The notes below the pieces were generated by a model that worked only from the letters and a program-made list of their open reading frames with translations, did no database searches and was not told where the DNA came from. From assembly GCA_907165135.1 (NCBI GenBank), contig OU015566.1:126501-190500 (forward strand): 64,000 nt of DNA, written 5' to 3'. Positions 10,396-22,871 of this stretch are shown here, one piece after another. Made by a program: the position numbers and the translations under genes. How positions within the stretch are numbered: the stretch's first letter is position 1; each line of letters opens with the position of its first letter. This DNA is from Oikopleura dioica. Taxonomy: Eukaryota > Chordata > Appendicularia > Copelata > Oikopleuridae.

Positions 10396-12623
10396 TTTGA
10401 AAAACTGTTGGGTTTGAGAGGCTCAGAATCAACCAAAATGACGCTCGGAAGACGGCAGAAACGCTGCAAATAAAATTAGGGCAAAAACGAAATTTCAAAA
10501 TTTTGACCTCGTTTTTGGGCGATTCATGATAACGATGGCCATCGAAAAAATTTTTTTGAATTTTTCTGTTGGGTTTGAGAGGCTCAGAATCAACCAAAAT
10601 GACGCTCGGAAGATGGCAGAAACGCTGCAAATAAAATTAGAGCAAAAACGAATTTTCAAAATTTTGACCTCGTTTTTGGGCGATTCATGATAACGATGAC
10701 CATCGAAAAATTTTTTTGAATTTTTTCTGTTGGGTTTGAGAGGCTCAGAATCAACCAAAATGACGCTCGGAAGACGGCAGAAACGCTGCAAATAAAATTA
10801 GGGCAAAAACAAAATTTCAAAATTTTGACCTCGTTTTTGGGCGATTCATGATAACGATGACCATCGAAAAAATTTTTTTGAATTTTTTTCTGTTGGGTTT
10901 GAGAGGCTAAGAATCAACCAAAATGACGCTCGGAAGACGGCAGAAACGTTGCAAATAAAATTAGGGCAAAAAACGAAATTTCAAAATTTTGACCTCGTTT
11001 TTGGGCGATTCATGATAACGATGACCATCGAAAAAAATTTTTTAAATTTTTTGTTGGGTTTGAGAGGCTCAGAATCAACAAAAATGACGCTCGGAAGACG
11101 GCAGAAACGCTGCAAATAAAATTAGGGCAAAAAACGAAATTTCAAAATTTTGACCTCGTTTTTGGGCGATTCATGATAACGATGGCCATCGAAAAAAAAA
11201 TTTTTTTTTTGAGTTTTTTTTCTGTTGGGTTTGAGAGGCTCAAGATCAACCAAAATGACGCTCGGAAGACGGCAGAAACGCTGCAAATAAAATTAGGGCA
11301 AAAAACGAAATTTCAAAATTTTGACCTCGTTTTTGGGCGATTCATAATAACGATGACCATCGAAAAAAAAATTTTTTTTTTTTGAATTTTTTTTCTGTTG
11401 GGTTTGAGAGGCTCAGAATCAACCAAAATGACGCTCGGAAGACGGCAGAAACGCTGCAAATAAAATTAGGGCAAAAAACGAAATTTCAAAATTTTGACCT
11501 CGTTTTTGGGCGATTCATGATAACGATGGCCATCGAAAAAAAAATTTTTTTTTTTGAGTTTTTTTTCTGTTGGGTTTGAGAGGCTCAAGATCAACCAAAA
11601 TGACGCTCGGAAGACGGCAGAAACGCTGCGAATAAAATTAGAGCAAATAACGAAATTTCAAAATTTTGACCTCGTTTTTGGGCGATTCATAATAACGATG
11701 ACCATCAAAAAAAAATTTTTTTTTTGAATATTTTTTCTGTTGGGTTTGAGAGGCTCAGAATCAACCAAAATGACGCTCGGAAGACGGCAGAAACGCTGCA
11801 AATAAAATTAGAGCAAAAAACGAATTTTCAAAATTTTGACCTCATTTTTGGACGCTCGGAAGACGGCAGAAACGCTGCAAATAAAATTAGGGCAAAAAAC
11901 GAAATTTCAAAATTTTGACCTCGTTTTTGGGCGATTCATGATAACGATGACCATCGAAAAAAAAATTTTTTTTTTGAATTTTTTTTCTGTTGGGTTTGAG
12001 AGGCTCAGTATCAACCAAAATGACGCTCGGAAGACGGCAGAAACGCTGCAAATAAAATTAGGGCAAAAAACGAAATTTCAAAATTTTGACCTCGTTTTTG
12101 GGCGATTCATGATAACGATGACCATCGAAAAAAAAATTTTTTTTCTGTTGGGTTTGAGAGGCTCAGAATCAACCAAAATGACGCTCGGAAGACGGCAGAA
12201 ACGCTGCAAATAAAATTAGGGCAAAAAACGAAATTTCAAAATTTTGACCTCGTTTTTGGGCGATTCATGATAACGATGGCCATCGAAAAAAAAATTTTTT
12301 TTTTGAATTTTTTTTCTGTTGGGTTTAAGAGGCTCAGTATCAACCAAAATGACGCTCGGAAGACGGCAGAAACGCTGCAAATAAAATAAGAGCAAAAAAC
12401 GAATTTTCAAAATTTTGACCTCGTTTTTGGGCGATTCATGATAACGATGACCATCGAAAAAAAAATTTTGTTTTTTGAATTTTTTTTCTGTTGGGTTTGA
12501 GAGGCTCAGAATCAACCAAAATGACGCTCGGAAGACGGCAGAAACGCTGCAAATAAAATTAGGGCAAAAAACGAAATTTCAAAATTTTGACCTCGTTTTT
12601 GGGCGATTCATGATAACGATGAC
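10396..12623 (+). repeat. Satellite array A, plus-oriented block
   Basis: Head-to-tail monomers. One carries a deletion joining TCATTTTTGGA to CGCTCGGAAG at about 11852, which serves as a landmark. From about 11575 the block is repeated 2173 bp downstream (same landmark near 14024). It is interrupted at 12624 by a hAT-like element. Confidence 0.95.
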
Positions 12624-13531
12624 CAGGGTGTCAAAACGCGGGGGATTTTGATGGGATCGCGCGCCACAGCGCCATTTCGATCCCACGGTGTAAGGGATCG
12701 CCTCGCAGCGAGAGGCAACGAGAAGGGAGCGCTCACAAAAACAAAGGGATCGCGTCGATCCCTTCGCGCGTGGGATATCCCTTCGGGCAAGGGATCGAAA
12801 ATTTCCGAGATCGAGCGAACCTTGTAAACAGTCAATTACTGAAAATTGAGCGTAATATGCATACCATGGAGTTGAGCTCTAAGGGGAGATCGAGAATCTG
12901 AACTCTGAATAATGCACTGACTTTTTCAGTAGCTCATTCTGTGCGGTAAATCCCATCGAAACCGTCATATCTCGTGAACTAGATTAGATCTGTTTAGATC
13001 AGCATCCTATAATTAACTAAAAAGATCTTTTAGGGAGCCCAAAAAGCATTAGCGCGCCAGAATCTCAGTGGGTGCTTAGTGTGACCCAGTATACGACATC
13101 AGATGCAAATCATACCGGGTGATTAACACAGAGTTCCCGAAAGCATTAAGCTTCAAATTTTCACAGTGAATTTAGGATTTATATAAGCTAATGTCCCGAA
13201 AACACAGTTCGGTATAGAATCATTTTCGTTGAAAGTCAATAATCTTATGCAAAACGTTAGTTTTTATATATAACAATAAGTAATTCATATCCAATAATTT
13301 TTAATTCCTCAAAGATTTATTATAAATCAGTAATTTTAGCATGTAATAATTATTATTCTTGAAGTTCAAAATTTGAAAATCTCCGTCAGCGCCAAAAGCG
13401 CTAGGTTTGGCGCTCTGGCTCCCGCGATCCCTTCTCGTTCAAAAGGCGCGCGAGCGATCCCTTCGCTCCTGGGATCGAGCGTAGGCGTTTTTTGGCGATC
13501 CCTTCTCGATCCCCCGCGATTCGACACCCTG
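12624..13531. mobile_element. hAT-like non-autonomous element (908 bp)
   Basis: Terminal inverted repeats start CAGGGTGTC and end GACACCCTG. The 8-bp target duplication ACGATGAC lies at 12616-12623 and 13532-13539. Eight-base duplications and CAGGG ends are typical of hAT elements. The termini carry GGGATCGC/GCGATCCC-rich subterminal repeats, giving much higher GC than the surrounding satellite. No transposase frame is visible, so it would depend on an autonomous partner. The duplicated satellite block at 14776-14830 shows the uninterrupted target, confirming the boundaries to the base. Confidence 0.9.
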
Positions 13532-16500
13532 ACGATGACCATCGAAAAAAAATTTTTTTTTTTTGAATTTTTTTTCTGTTAGGTTTGAGAGGCTCAGAAT
13601 CAACCAAAATGACGCTCGGAAGACGGCAGAAACGCTGCAAATAAAATTAGGGCAAAAAACGTTATTTCAAAATTTTGACCTCGTTTTTGGGCGATTCATG
13701 ATAACGATGACCATCGAAAAAAAAATTTTTTTTTTTGAATTTTTTTTCTTTTGGGTTTGAGAGGCTCAAGATCAACCAAAATGACGCTCGGAAGACGGCA
13801 GAAACGCTGCGAATAAAATTAGAGCAAATAACGAAATTTCAAAATTTTGACCTCGTTTTTGGGCGATTCATAATAACGATGACCATCAAAAAAATTTTTT
13901 GAATATTTTCTGTTGGGTTTGAGAGGCTCAGAATCAACCAAAATGACGCTCGGAAGACGGCAGAAACGCTGCAAATAAAATTAGAGCAAAAAACGAATTT
14001 TCAAAATTTTGACCTCATTTTTGGACGCTCGGAAGACGGCAGAAACGCTGCAAATAAAATTAGGGCAAAAAACGAAATTTCAAAATTTTGACCTCGTTTT
14101 TGGGCGATTCATGATAACGATGACCATCGAAAAAAAAATTTTTTTTTTGAATTTTTTTTCTGTTGGGTTTGAGAGGCTCAGTATCAACCAAAATGACGCT
14201 CGGAAGACGGCAGAAACGCTGCAAATAAAATTAGGGCAAAAAACGAAATTTCAAAATTTTGACCTCGTTTTTGGGCGATTCATGATAACGATGACCATCG
14301 AAAAAAAAATTTTTTTTCTGTTGGGTTTGAGAGGCTCAGAATCAACCAAAATGACGCTCGGAAGACGGCAGAAACGCTGCAAATAAAATTAGGGCAAAAA
14401 ACGAAATTTCAAAATTTTGACCTCGTTTTTGGGCGATTCATGATAACGATGGCCATCGAAAAAAAAATTTTTTTTTTGAATTTTTTTTCTGTTGGGTTTA
14501 AGAGGCTCAGTATCAACCAAAATGACGCTCGGAAGACGGCAGAAACGCTGCAAATAAAATAAGAGCAAAAAACGAATTTTCAAAATTTTGACCTCGTTTT
14601 TGGGCGATTCATGATAACGATGACCATCGAAAAAAAAATTTTGTTTTTTGAATTTTTTTTCTGTTGGGTTTGAGAGGCTCAGAATCAACCAAAATGACGC
14701 TCGGAAGACGGCAGAAACGCTGCAAATAAAATTAGGGCAAAAAACGAAATTTCAAAATTTTGACCTCGTTTTTGGGCGATTCATGATAACGATGACCATC
14801 GAAAAAAAATTTTTTTTTTTTGAATTTTTTTTCTGTTAGGTTTGAGAGGCTCAGAATCAACCAAAATGACGCTCGGAAGACGGCAGAAACGCTGCAAATA
14901 AAATTAGGGCAAAAAACGTTATTTCAAAATTTTGACCTCGTTTTTGGGCGATTCATGATAACGATGACCATCGAAAAAAAAATTTTTTTTTTTGAATTTT
15001 TTTTCTTTTGGGTTTGAGAGGCTCAAGATCAACCAAAATGACGCTCGGAAGACGGCAGAAACGCTGCAAATAAAATAAGAGCAAATAACGAAATTTCAAA
15101 ATTTTGACGTCGTTTTTGGGCGATTCATGATAACGATGACCATCGAAAAAATTTTTTTTTTTGGATTATTTTTCTGTTGGTTTTGAGAAGCTCAGAATCA
15201 ACCAAAATGACGCTCGGAAGACGGCAGACACGCTGCAAATAGAATAAGGGCAAAGAACGGGGTTTCAAAATTTTGATCTCGTTTTTGGGCGATTCATGAT
15301 AACGATGACCATCGAAAAAAAGAAATTTTTTTTAATTTTTTTTCTGTTCGTTTGGAGAGGCTCAAAATCAACCAAAATGACGCTCAGAAGACAACAAAAA
15401 CAATGCAAATTAAATTAAGGCAAAAAACGAAGTTTTAAAATTTTGACCTCGTTTTGGGCGATTCATGATAACGATGACCATCGAAAAAAAATTTTTATTT
15501 ATGAATTTTTTTTCTGTTGGTTTTAAGAGGCTCTGAATCAACCAAAATGACGCTTGGAAAACGGCAGAAACGCTGCAAATAAAATAAGGGCAAAAAACGA
15601 AGTTTCAAGATTTTGACCTCGTTTTGAGCGATTCATGATAACGATGACCATCGAAAAAAATTTTTATTTTTTAATTTTTTTTTCTGTTGGTTTTGAGAGG
15701 CTCAGAATTAACCAAAATGACGCTTGGAAGATGGCAGAAACAATGCAAATAAAATGAGGGCAAAAAACGAAGTTTCAAAATTTTGACCTCGTTTTTGGGC
15801 GATTCATGAAAACGATGACCATCGAAAAAAGAATTTTTTTTTTGGATTTTTTTCTGTTGGTTTTGAGAAGCTCAGAATCAACCAAAATGACGCTTGGAAG
15901 ACGGCAGAAACGCTGCAAATAAAATTAGAGCAAAAAACGAAGCTTCAAAATTTTGACCTCGTTTTTGGGCGATTCATGATAACGATGACCATCGATAAAA
16001 AGAAATTTTTTTTATAATTTTTTTTTCTGTTGGTTTTGAGAGGCTCAAAATCAACCAAAATGACGCTCGGAGGACGGCAGAAACGCTGCAAATAAAATTA
16101 GGGCAAAAAACGAAATTTCAAAATTTTGACGTCGTTTTTGGGCGATTCATGATAACGATGACCATCGAAAAAAGAATTTTTTTTTTGGATTTTTTTCTGT
16201 TAGTTTTAAGAGGCTCTGAATCAACCAAAATGACGCTTGGAAAACGGCAGAAACGCTGCAAATAAAATAAGGGCAAAAAACGAAGTTTCAAAATTCTGAC
16301 CTCGTTTTTGGGCGATTCATGATAACGATGACCATCGAAAAAATTTTTTTTTTTTGGATTATTTTTCTGTTGGTTTTGAGAAGCTCAGAATCAACCAAAA
16401 TGACGCTCGGAAGACGGCAGACACGCTGCAAATAAAATAAGGGCAAAGAACGAAGTTTCAAAATTTTGACCTCGTTTTGGGCGATTCATGATAACGATGA

Positions 16501-17687
16501 CCATCGAAAAAAAATTTTTATTTTTGAATTTTTTTTCTGTTGGTTTTTAGAGGCTCTGAATCAACCAAAATGACGCTTGGAAAACGGCAGAAACGCTGCA
16601 AATAAAATAAGAGCAAAAAACGAAGTTTCAAAATTTTGACCTCGTTTTGGGAGATTCATGATAACGATGACCATCGAAAAAAATTTTTATTTTTTAATTT
16701 TTTTTTCTGTTGGTTTTGAGAGGCTCAGAATCAACGAAAATGACGCTTGGAAGACGGCAGAAACGCTGCAAATAAAATAAGGGCAAAAAACGAAATTTCA
16801 AAATTTTGACCTCGTTTTTGGGCGATTCATGATAACGATGACCATCGAAAAAAGAATTTTTTTTTTGGATTTTTTTCTGTTGGTTTTGAGAGGCTCAGAA
16901 TCAACCAAAATAACGCTCGGAAGACGGCAGAAACGCTGCAAATAAAATTAGAGCAAAAAACGAAGCTTCGAAATTTTGACCTCGTTTTTGGGCGATTCAT
17001 GATAACGATGACCATCGAAAAAAAATTTTTTTTTGAATTTTTTTTCTGTTTGTTTTGAGAGGTTCTGAATCAACCAAAATGACGCTTGGAAAACGGCAGA
17101 AACGCTGCAAATAAAATTAGGGCAAAAAACGAAGTTTCAAAATTTTGACCTCGTTTTGGGCGATTCATGATAACGATGACCATCGAAAAAAAATTTTTAT
17201 ATTTGAATTTTTTTCTGTTGGTTTTGAGAGGCTCAGAATCAACCAAAATAACGCTCGGAAGACGGCAGAAACGCTGCAAATAAAATTAGGGCAAAATACG
17301 AAATTTCAAAATTTTGACCTCGTTTTTAGGCGATTCATGATAACGATGACCATCGAAAAAAGAATTTTTTTTTTGGATTTTTTTCTGTTGGTTTTGAGAA
17401 ACTCAGAATCAACCAAAATGACGCTTGGAAGACGGCAGAAACGCTGCAAATAAAATAAGAGCAAAAAACGAAGCTTCAAAATTTTGACCTCGTTTTTTGG
17501 AGATTCATGATAACGATAACCATCGATAAAAAGAAATTTTTTTTTTAATTTTTTTTTCTGTTGGTTTTGAGAGGCTCAAAATCAACCAAAATGACGCTCA
17601 GACGGCAAAAACAATGCAAATATAATTAGAACAAAAAACGAAATTTCAAAATTTTGACCTCGTTTTTGGGCGATTCATGATAACGAT
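13532..17687 (+). repeat. Satellite array A, right part with a 1257-bp tandem duplication and divergent monomers
   Basis: 13532-15050 completes a duplicated block. Sequence right of the hAT insertion recurs 1257 bp downstream (for example around 13563 and 14820), while sequence left of it recurs 2173 bp downstream. The difference of 916 equals the element plus its 8-bp duplication. From about 15100 monomers are more diverged and carry CTGTTGGTTTTGAGAGGCTC, the variant that dominates array B. The array ends exactly at an LTR at 17688. Confidence 0.93.
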
Positions 17688-18708
17688 TGATGCCGATTAA
17701 CTGCAAATCTCTCTAAGCTAGAATTCCTGCTGAAGAATGAGGCCAAAATACGAAACGTGGCTGTATTATTTTTGGTTTGAAGAGAGTGATTTCCAAATTT
17801 CCAAATTTTCAATTTTGCATTTCGCGCAGGTGCTTTCATTTCCAAATAAGGCGCAGCGCATTTCGCGCCGCTGTTTTTCTTTCCAAATATGGTGAAGCGC
17901 TTTCGCGCATTTGTTTTTCTTCGTTGATTTCAATTTCGCTTCAACAGCCACGTTCGCTTCGAATTTTATCGCAAAAATTCAATTTTATCAATAAGTTCAA
18001 TTTCCAACTATGTTGCCATATCCCTTATCGATAAAAATCCTTTTCGTTAAAATGTTTACCAAAGCCAGTTCCATATTCGTTGTCAGTCCATTGCGTGATC
18101 GTTGTCGTTGAAGAAGAAGTCGCCGCCATTGTTGAAGCTGCAGTTTTGTCGGTTTTGAGGAGAATGGTCAGTTTCCCCTAAAGCGAGCCAAAAAGGTGTT
18201 CAATCAATTTTGCCTACCAGGAGCACTTACAGACAGCGCCATCCCGAGGAGCACGGGGTCACACTGTCAAGCCGCGCAAAGCGGAACTCAGCTAGAGGAT
18301 GAAAGTATCATGCAACAGCTTCGAAGTAGTTGAAGAAGAATACCAGTTGAATAGTCCAATTGTCGAGAAGATGTCGTCGTTTGAAATCATAGAAGAGTCA
18401 GCTTGATCCATCAAATAATATTTACCAGAGCAGAATATTGAAAAGAGATTGTGAGCACTAGAATTTTTTAACAAAAACCGTCGAAACGGGTGGCTAATGT
18501 GCCTTTTGTGAGTGTGAAATAACGCGTACGTTATGAAAAATAGAGATTTTATGAACTCATGCATTATCCGAGATTTGGCTCCAAAATCATCAGAACAATT
18601 TAACCGTGAATTTCATGCTCGATCAACCTAATTGGCGTAAAATAATTTGTGAGAGATAAATTCAATTTTAATTTTTATTTGTCTTAGTTCTTTCCCGTAT
18701 TCGTATCA
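17688..18708 (-). mobile_element. 3' LTR (1021 bp) of a split LTR element, minus orientation
   Basis: In sense (minus) it reads TGATACGAATACGGG...TTAATCGGCATCA. It has the same length as the LTR at 47566-48586 and differs by few substitutions. The outer flank on the plus strand is ACGAT (17683-17687), the complement of the ATCGT that flanks the LTR at 47566. It contains the conserved GC-rich block (about 18214-18290) with TGTCTGTAAGTGCTCCTGGTAG in sense. PolII-type elements are likely but not delineated. Confidence 0.88.
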
Positions 18709-18772
18709 GTATGACCCGTCATGGGTTTCTTTTTTTGGTGGAGCATCTTTTTGGGCAAGAACAAATTGAATT
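18709..18772 (-). promoter_or_regulatory. Polypurine-tract region of the minus-strand element
   Basis: Between the pol stop and the LTR, the sense strand carries CACCAAAAAAAGAAACCCAT then GACGGGTCATAC directly before TGATACG. It is a plausible plus-strand primer site, placed by position relative to the LTR. Confidence 0.55.
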
Positions 18773-20811
18773 TTAGATATCAGGTCCGAATATTAGTTCA
18801 TTGTTTTTTTTCGGATGATTCGGATATAATTTTTCAAAAGCAGTTGTGATAAATAATATCATTTCCGATTTGTTTTGCAGACTACATTTAGGCAAGTTAT
18901 ACTCAGCCATAAGAACTTTGAGCTCAGACTTTGTCAGATCAAAAAGAGTTTTTTCCTTTTTCAAATTTAATATTGAAAAGAATAATAATTCGCCGCATGC
19001 ATTTTTACGCCAATTAGGGTGATTTTTCCAAACATACTCTCTGATTTTAATTCTTAGATCTGAAATTGTTTCTGTCGTCAAGAAATCGACCTCAAACTTA
19101 TGCAAGATATATCTTAAGGCTTCTTTTGTAAGTTCTCCCAACTTCAAGATGCACCCGTTTTCTATAACCATATCCTCCCTGATTTCCTCAACTCTCGCTT
19201 CAATTCTCTCGAAAAAATCTTGATGCTCATTTTGAAATTTAAATGCTATTGAAATATTAAAATTTGGCTCACAATCCATCTCCGAACAATTTTGAGGCTC
19301 CTCGCTAGCTATTTTATCGGCTTCTAAATTTGGAATTTTAGAGCAAGGAACAGAATCCGCGGATGATTCCCTATCACGTTTCCGATTCGCTGAAATGTCT
19401 AATTTATCATAAGAGATAAGCGGTTCTTGATTATCAGTTAAAAAATTTTCGTGAACTGTTTCTGTTTCTACTGTCGAAAAGTCCTCATCAAGAGTTATTT
19501 CCCAATGCGAATTTGTATCAATTTCCCACTCAGAATCCGAGGAATTCACAGATCCTACAAATGGAAAATCATCTGGTTTAGGAATAGCGTCGAAAATTAC
19601 CGAGTTTTCAGGCTCAGTGTTAATATGCTCATTTTCAATTATTGATACACAAGAGCTTTCTTCAGACGAAGATTCCATAGATTCCAGTGTATCAATAATC
19701 CAATCTGTGCAAATATTATCAAAGACTTGTTCAACAAGTAAATCAACTATTTTGTCATATCTTTTTTCGATTTCTTTCTCTTCCGATGAAATCGGCGAAC
19801 TAATACAGAACCCATTCGAGAAAGACTCAGGCTCACAAAAAATATTTTTTTTTGGATCAGAAAAACTGCTTTGAACTTCGGGGAAAATAACAGGGGCCTC
19901 AAAATCTTGCAATTCTTCCTTCCTGACATTAAATTTTCTCAAATGATCTGCATGTCGTCTATATTCTTTGTTTTCAGACTCGACCGTATACCACGTTCCC
20001 TCTTTTGATTTACTTTTAATCTTGTACGGACCCAGAAAAGCGGGTTTCTTTGCATCAAAATTTTTAATAAGAACAAAATCATCAATTTGGTAAGGGGAGA
20101 ATTTTGAATTTGAAAATTTTTCTAGCCGCTTTTGCTTTTCTTCATCGATTAAAATTTTGATATCTTCGAAATTAATGTCAATTTTTTGATACGGGGCCCT
20201 AAAATTTGGATCAAAAATATCGTGAGTGTTTTTTACACCCATTTGAAGCGAATAAGGGGAAGTTTTAGTCACTGAATGTTCAGATGTATTTAGATCGTGA
20301 ACGATTTCTTGAAGAAAGCAGTCCCAGTTAACAAAATTACAGCGAGCACGAAGCCTACTTTTGAGAGTTCTATTGAAATTTTCGACTTGCCCATTTGAGG
20401 ACGGATGTCTTGGGGGTGTAAAATGGGGTTCAATCTTGCTTTCTTTCATGAATTTTTCAAGTTCAGAATGTTTGCGTGCATTGTCAAGAACAACAATTTT
20501 GGGAAAAACTGGGTTTTTAAAAATTACACTTTTAAATTTTTCAAGAAAATTTTTTGAATTTCGTGATTCCAAGGGCTCACAATAGCCGAATTTTGAGAAA
20601 AAATCAATCATGACCATAACGTACTTATTCCCAAAATCAGTTGGAGGGAGTGTAATAAGGTCGAATCCAAAAACTTCGAATGGTCCGTCCGGTGTTTTAA
20701 AAGTCAGAATCGGTGCTCTATTGGGGTGAAAATTCGGCTTGTCTTTTTGACAAAAAGAACATGTTCTAACAAACTCTTTTATTGCATTCCGCATTCTAGG
20801 CCAGATATATA
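18773..20811 (-). pseudogene. pol: pol C-terminal part (integrase and tail) of a split Ty3/gypsy-type element
   Basis: Homology to the pol at 1-4297 begins at YIWPRM near 20811 and runs to the stop at 18773, about 680 residues. Present: the integrase C-x2-C motif (CSFCQ), FDLITL, LDNARKH and QVENFN (the D,D,E triad), a GPY/F-like FLGPYKI, then the ~390-residue C-terminal extension with the SAP-like TKSELKVLMAEYNL. Protease, RT and RNase H are absent. The frame is intact to its stop. The break at 20811 is followed by ATATACTGTAT, also seen at the break of the plus-strand half at 51684, and about 500 bp of pol is missing between the two halves. Confidence 0.88.
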
Positions 20812-22094
20812 ATATATACTGTATAGGTATTAGTAGGCTTGCCGCACCATTTTTCTATTTTCCAGGATCTCTGGCCGAATCTAACCAAACTTGCTGGATA
20901 TATGCATCAAGACAAGCTATGAAAAACTGCACTAGCGGATTTTTCAAAATGAGTGTCCTTGGGGCCTTTTTTGGGTGTTTTTTGAGGAGAAAAATCGCAC
21001 CAAAGTGATTAGAAGGCGATTAGAAGTACCTGCCTATTCAGTAAGAGATACAAGAGTACCCTTAGGTGAAAGCTAAAGGTCTGTTCTACTTATACTCAGA
21101 AATTTGCGTTTGCACCTCGGACTTATCAGTAGTTTTTTTCGCTTCAAAGTTTACTGAAAATGACAGATACGAAATTTCAAAATTTTCAACTTTTGAAAAA
21201 CGCGTGCTAGAATGACGTTCTATAGCTCAACTTGAAGCTTATGAGTTACTGAATCCACTTGACCGGTTTTTAAGGTACCAGCTGGTCATTCTAGCGGTTC
21301 ATCGCGGTTCATCCCATTTTTATTGATTTTTTTTATAGAATATCATAATAAAATATAAATTTTTTAAAATAAAAGCTTTTTAGGGGAAAATTTTTGACTA
21401 ACCAGATGGTTGATAAGGCGGTTCATCGCGGTTCAAGCATCTTAACTGTCCGAAATATGGCAATATGTATACCAAATGACTTCTTATCGTATAACCGATC
21501 TTAAAAACAAAGAAAAAAGATAACCGCGTGGTAAATTTGGCGGTTCTTGGTGGTTCATGGCGGTTCAAGCACTTTTAAAGTAAGAAGTCCGGCATCATGT
21601 ATATCAAATGAACTCTTATCGAGAGACAATTCTTTCTGACCAAAAATTATGCTATACCGTGTGGTTAATTTCGCGGTTCGTCGCGGTTCAAGGCGGTTCG
21701 AGCACACTTTTAGTCAGAGAAATGGCAATATGTATATCAAATGAACTCTTATCAAGAGACGATTCTTTCTGACCAAAAATGCTGCTGTATCGTGTGGTTA
21801 ATTTCGCGGTTCGTCGCGGTTCATGGCGGTTCGAGCACACTTACAGTGTAAGTGTGGCAATATGTATATCAAATTGATTCTTATCAGAAGATTAATCTTT
21901 TTCACCGAGTATTATTCTGAACCACGCGGTAAATTCTGCGGTAAATGCACTGTAACTGTCAGAAATGCTCCAATATCTATATAAAATGGATCGTGACTGA
22001 AAAATAAATCTTAGGCTGCTTAGAGTAAAGACACTTGAATCTTCTTGAATAAAATGGCAATTCAATTCAAAACCGTTTATTCAATTGACTTGTT
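20812..22094. repeat. Non-satellite spacer with degenerate ~120-bp tandem repeats
   Basis: Starts with the ATATACTGTATAGG motif at the pol breakpoint. From about 21270 to 22000, four to five degenerate units recur, each with GCGGTTC(A/G)TCGCGGTTCA followed by GGCAATATGTATATCAAATGA and CTTATC. A further unit lies at about 23675-23770. No coding frame of note. The right end carries the AATAAA signal of the adjacent minus-strand gene. Confidence 0.7.
22076..22081 (-). terminator. AATAAA polyadenylation signal
   Basis: AATAAA on the minus strand, 14 bp beyond the stop codon of the spliced gene at 22095-22755. This is close but feasible in a compact genome. Confidence 0.6.
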
Positions 22095-22755
22095 TTAAGG
22101 CAAAAGATATTGTAATTTTATTTCTTCCTCAGCTTTACTGTCTTTTTTAAGCTGTTCTGATTTTGAACACCAAGCGCGCGTGTACAGATTTTTCTTAAAG
22201 TCTATTTCTTCGTCGTCAAGCCATTTGCTGGTTTTGCTACGAAAAAACATTATAAATTTCTTACTTTTAAACTCCAAAAAACCTTATTTTGAGAGCTGCC
22301 GATCGATAAATATTGATATTTAAACTCTTTGTATCGACTCGCTGTCTGGCTTTTAGCGTTGAAAAAGCAGATTCAAGAAGAGTGTTGTCGCTTAGTATTA
22401 CGGAATTGTGTTCAATATTGAGATTTTTCCACTCAGCATGATCTAGTAATAAAAATTTATATATATTCAAATGAGATCAGAATTTCATTACTCTGTACCT
22501 TTGAATAGCTTTTTAAGAATCTCAGATGCGTTTTCGTGAATTTCATCATTCATGTACTTTTTCTCTTCTTTCGAAGCTGCTTTGTATATCGCCTTTTAAA
22601 AAGAAAAGATAGAAATTATTGAAAAATGCTTTTACCTCAAGATTTGGAACGCTTTGTTTAGTGTCGTCTTCTAAAAACTGATTTTTTTAGTTTTTTTTTT
22701 TAAAGTAATTGTATACCTCAGATGCTTTGATCAATGCGTTTCAGACGTCAGACAT
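22095..22755 (-). CDS. Small five-exon gene of unknown function with an in-frame TGA at codon 5
   Basis: Exons on the minus strand: 22755-22717, 22677-22636, 22592-22499, 22442-22283, 22236-22095. All four introns are GT-AG and 39, 43, 56 and 46 nt long. The exons sum to 477 nt, exactly 159 codons, and stay in frame across every junction, which is strong evidence for a real gene. The predicted protein is ~158 residues, charged and probably helical, with no signal peptide or membrane segment (segments include EEKKYMNDEIHENASEIL and KWLDDEEIDFKKNLY near the C-terminus). I do not recognise the family. Codon 5 after the ATG is TGA (M-S-D-V-stop), so this may be a recent pseudogene, an allele or assembly error, or may use a different first exon. 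An AATAAA follows the stop. Confidence 0.65.
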
Positions 22756-22871
22756 TATTTTTCTCATGTGATTTTTTCGTCTATAAAATCCGCGCCGACT
22801 TCACATATATTAAAGAAATTCTTTGTGACAAGAGAAATAAACTACAAGAGAAAGTTTGAAGAGAAACTGTG
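22756..22871. promoter_or_regulatory. Short divergent promoter region
   Basis: Only 116 bp separate the two divergent start codons. It holds TATAAAATCC at about 22780 (plus strand) followed by a GC-richer CGCGCCGAC. A shared bidirectional promoter is the simplest reading; no transcription data are available. Confidence 0.4.

Noticed and set aside
5433-17687. Many 60-175-codon open frames in array A on both strands
   Set aside because: They recur with the 172-bp period, change with each indel in the A/T tract and have no independent features; they are translations of satellite.
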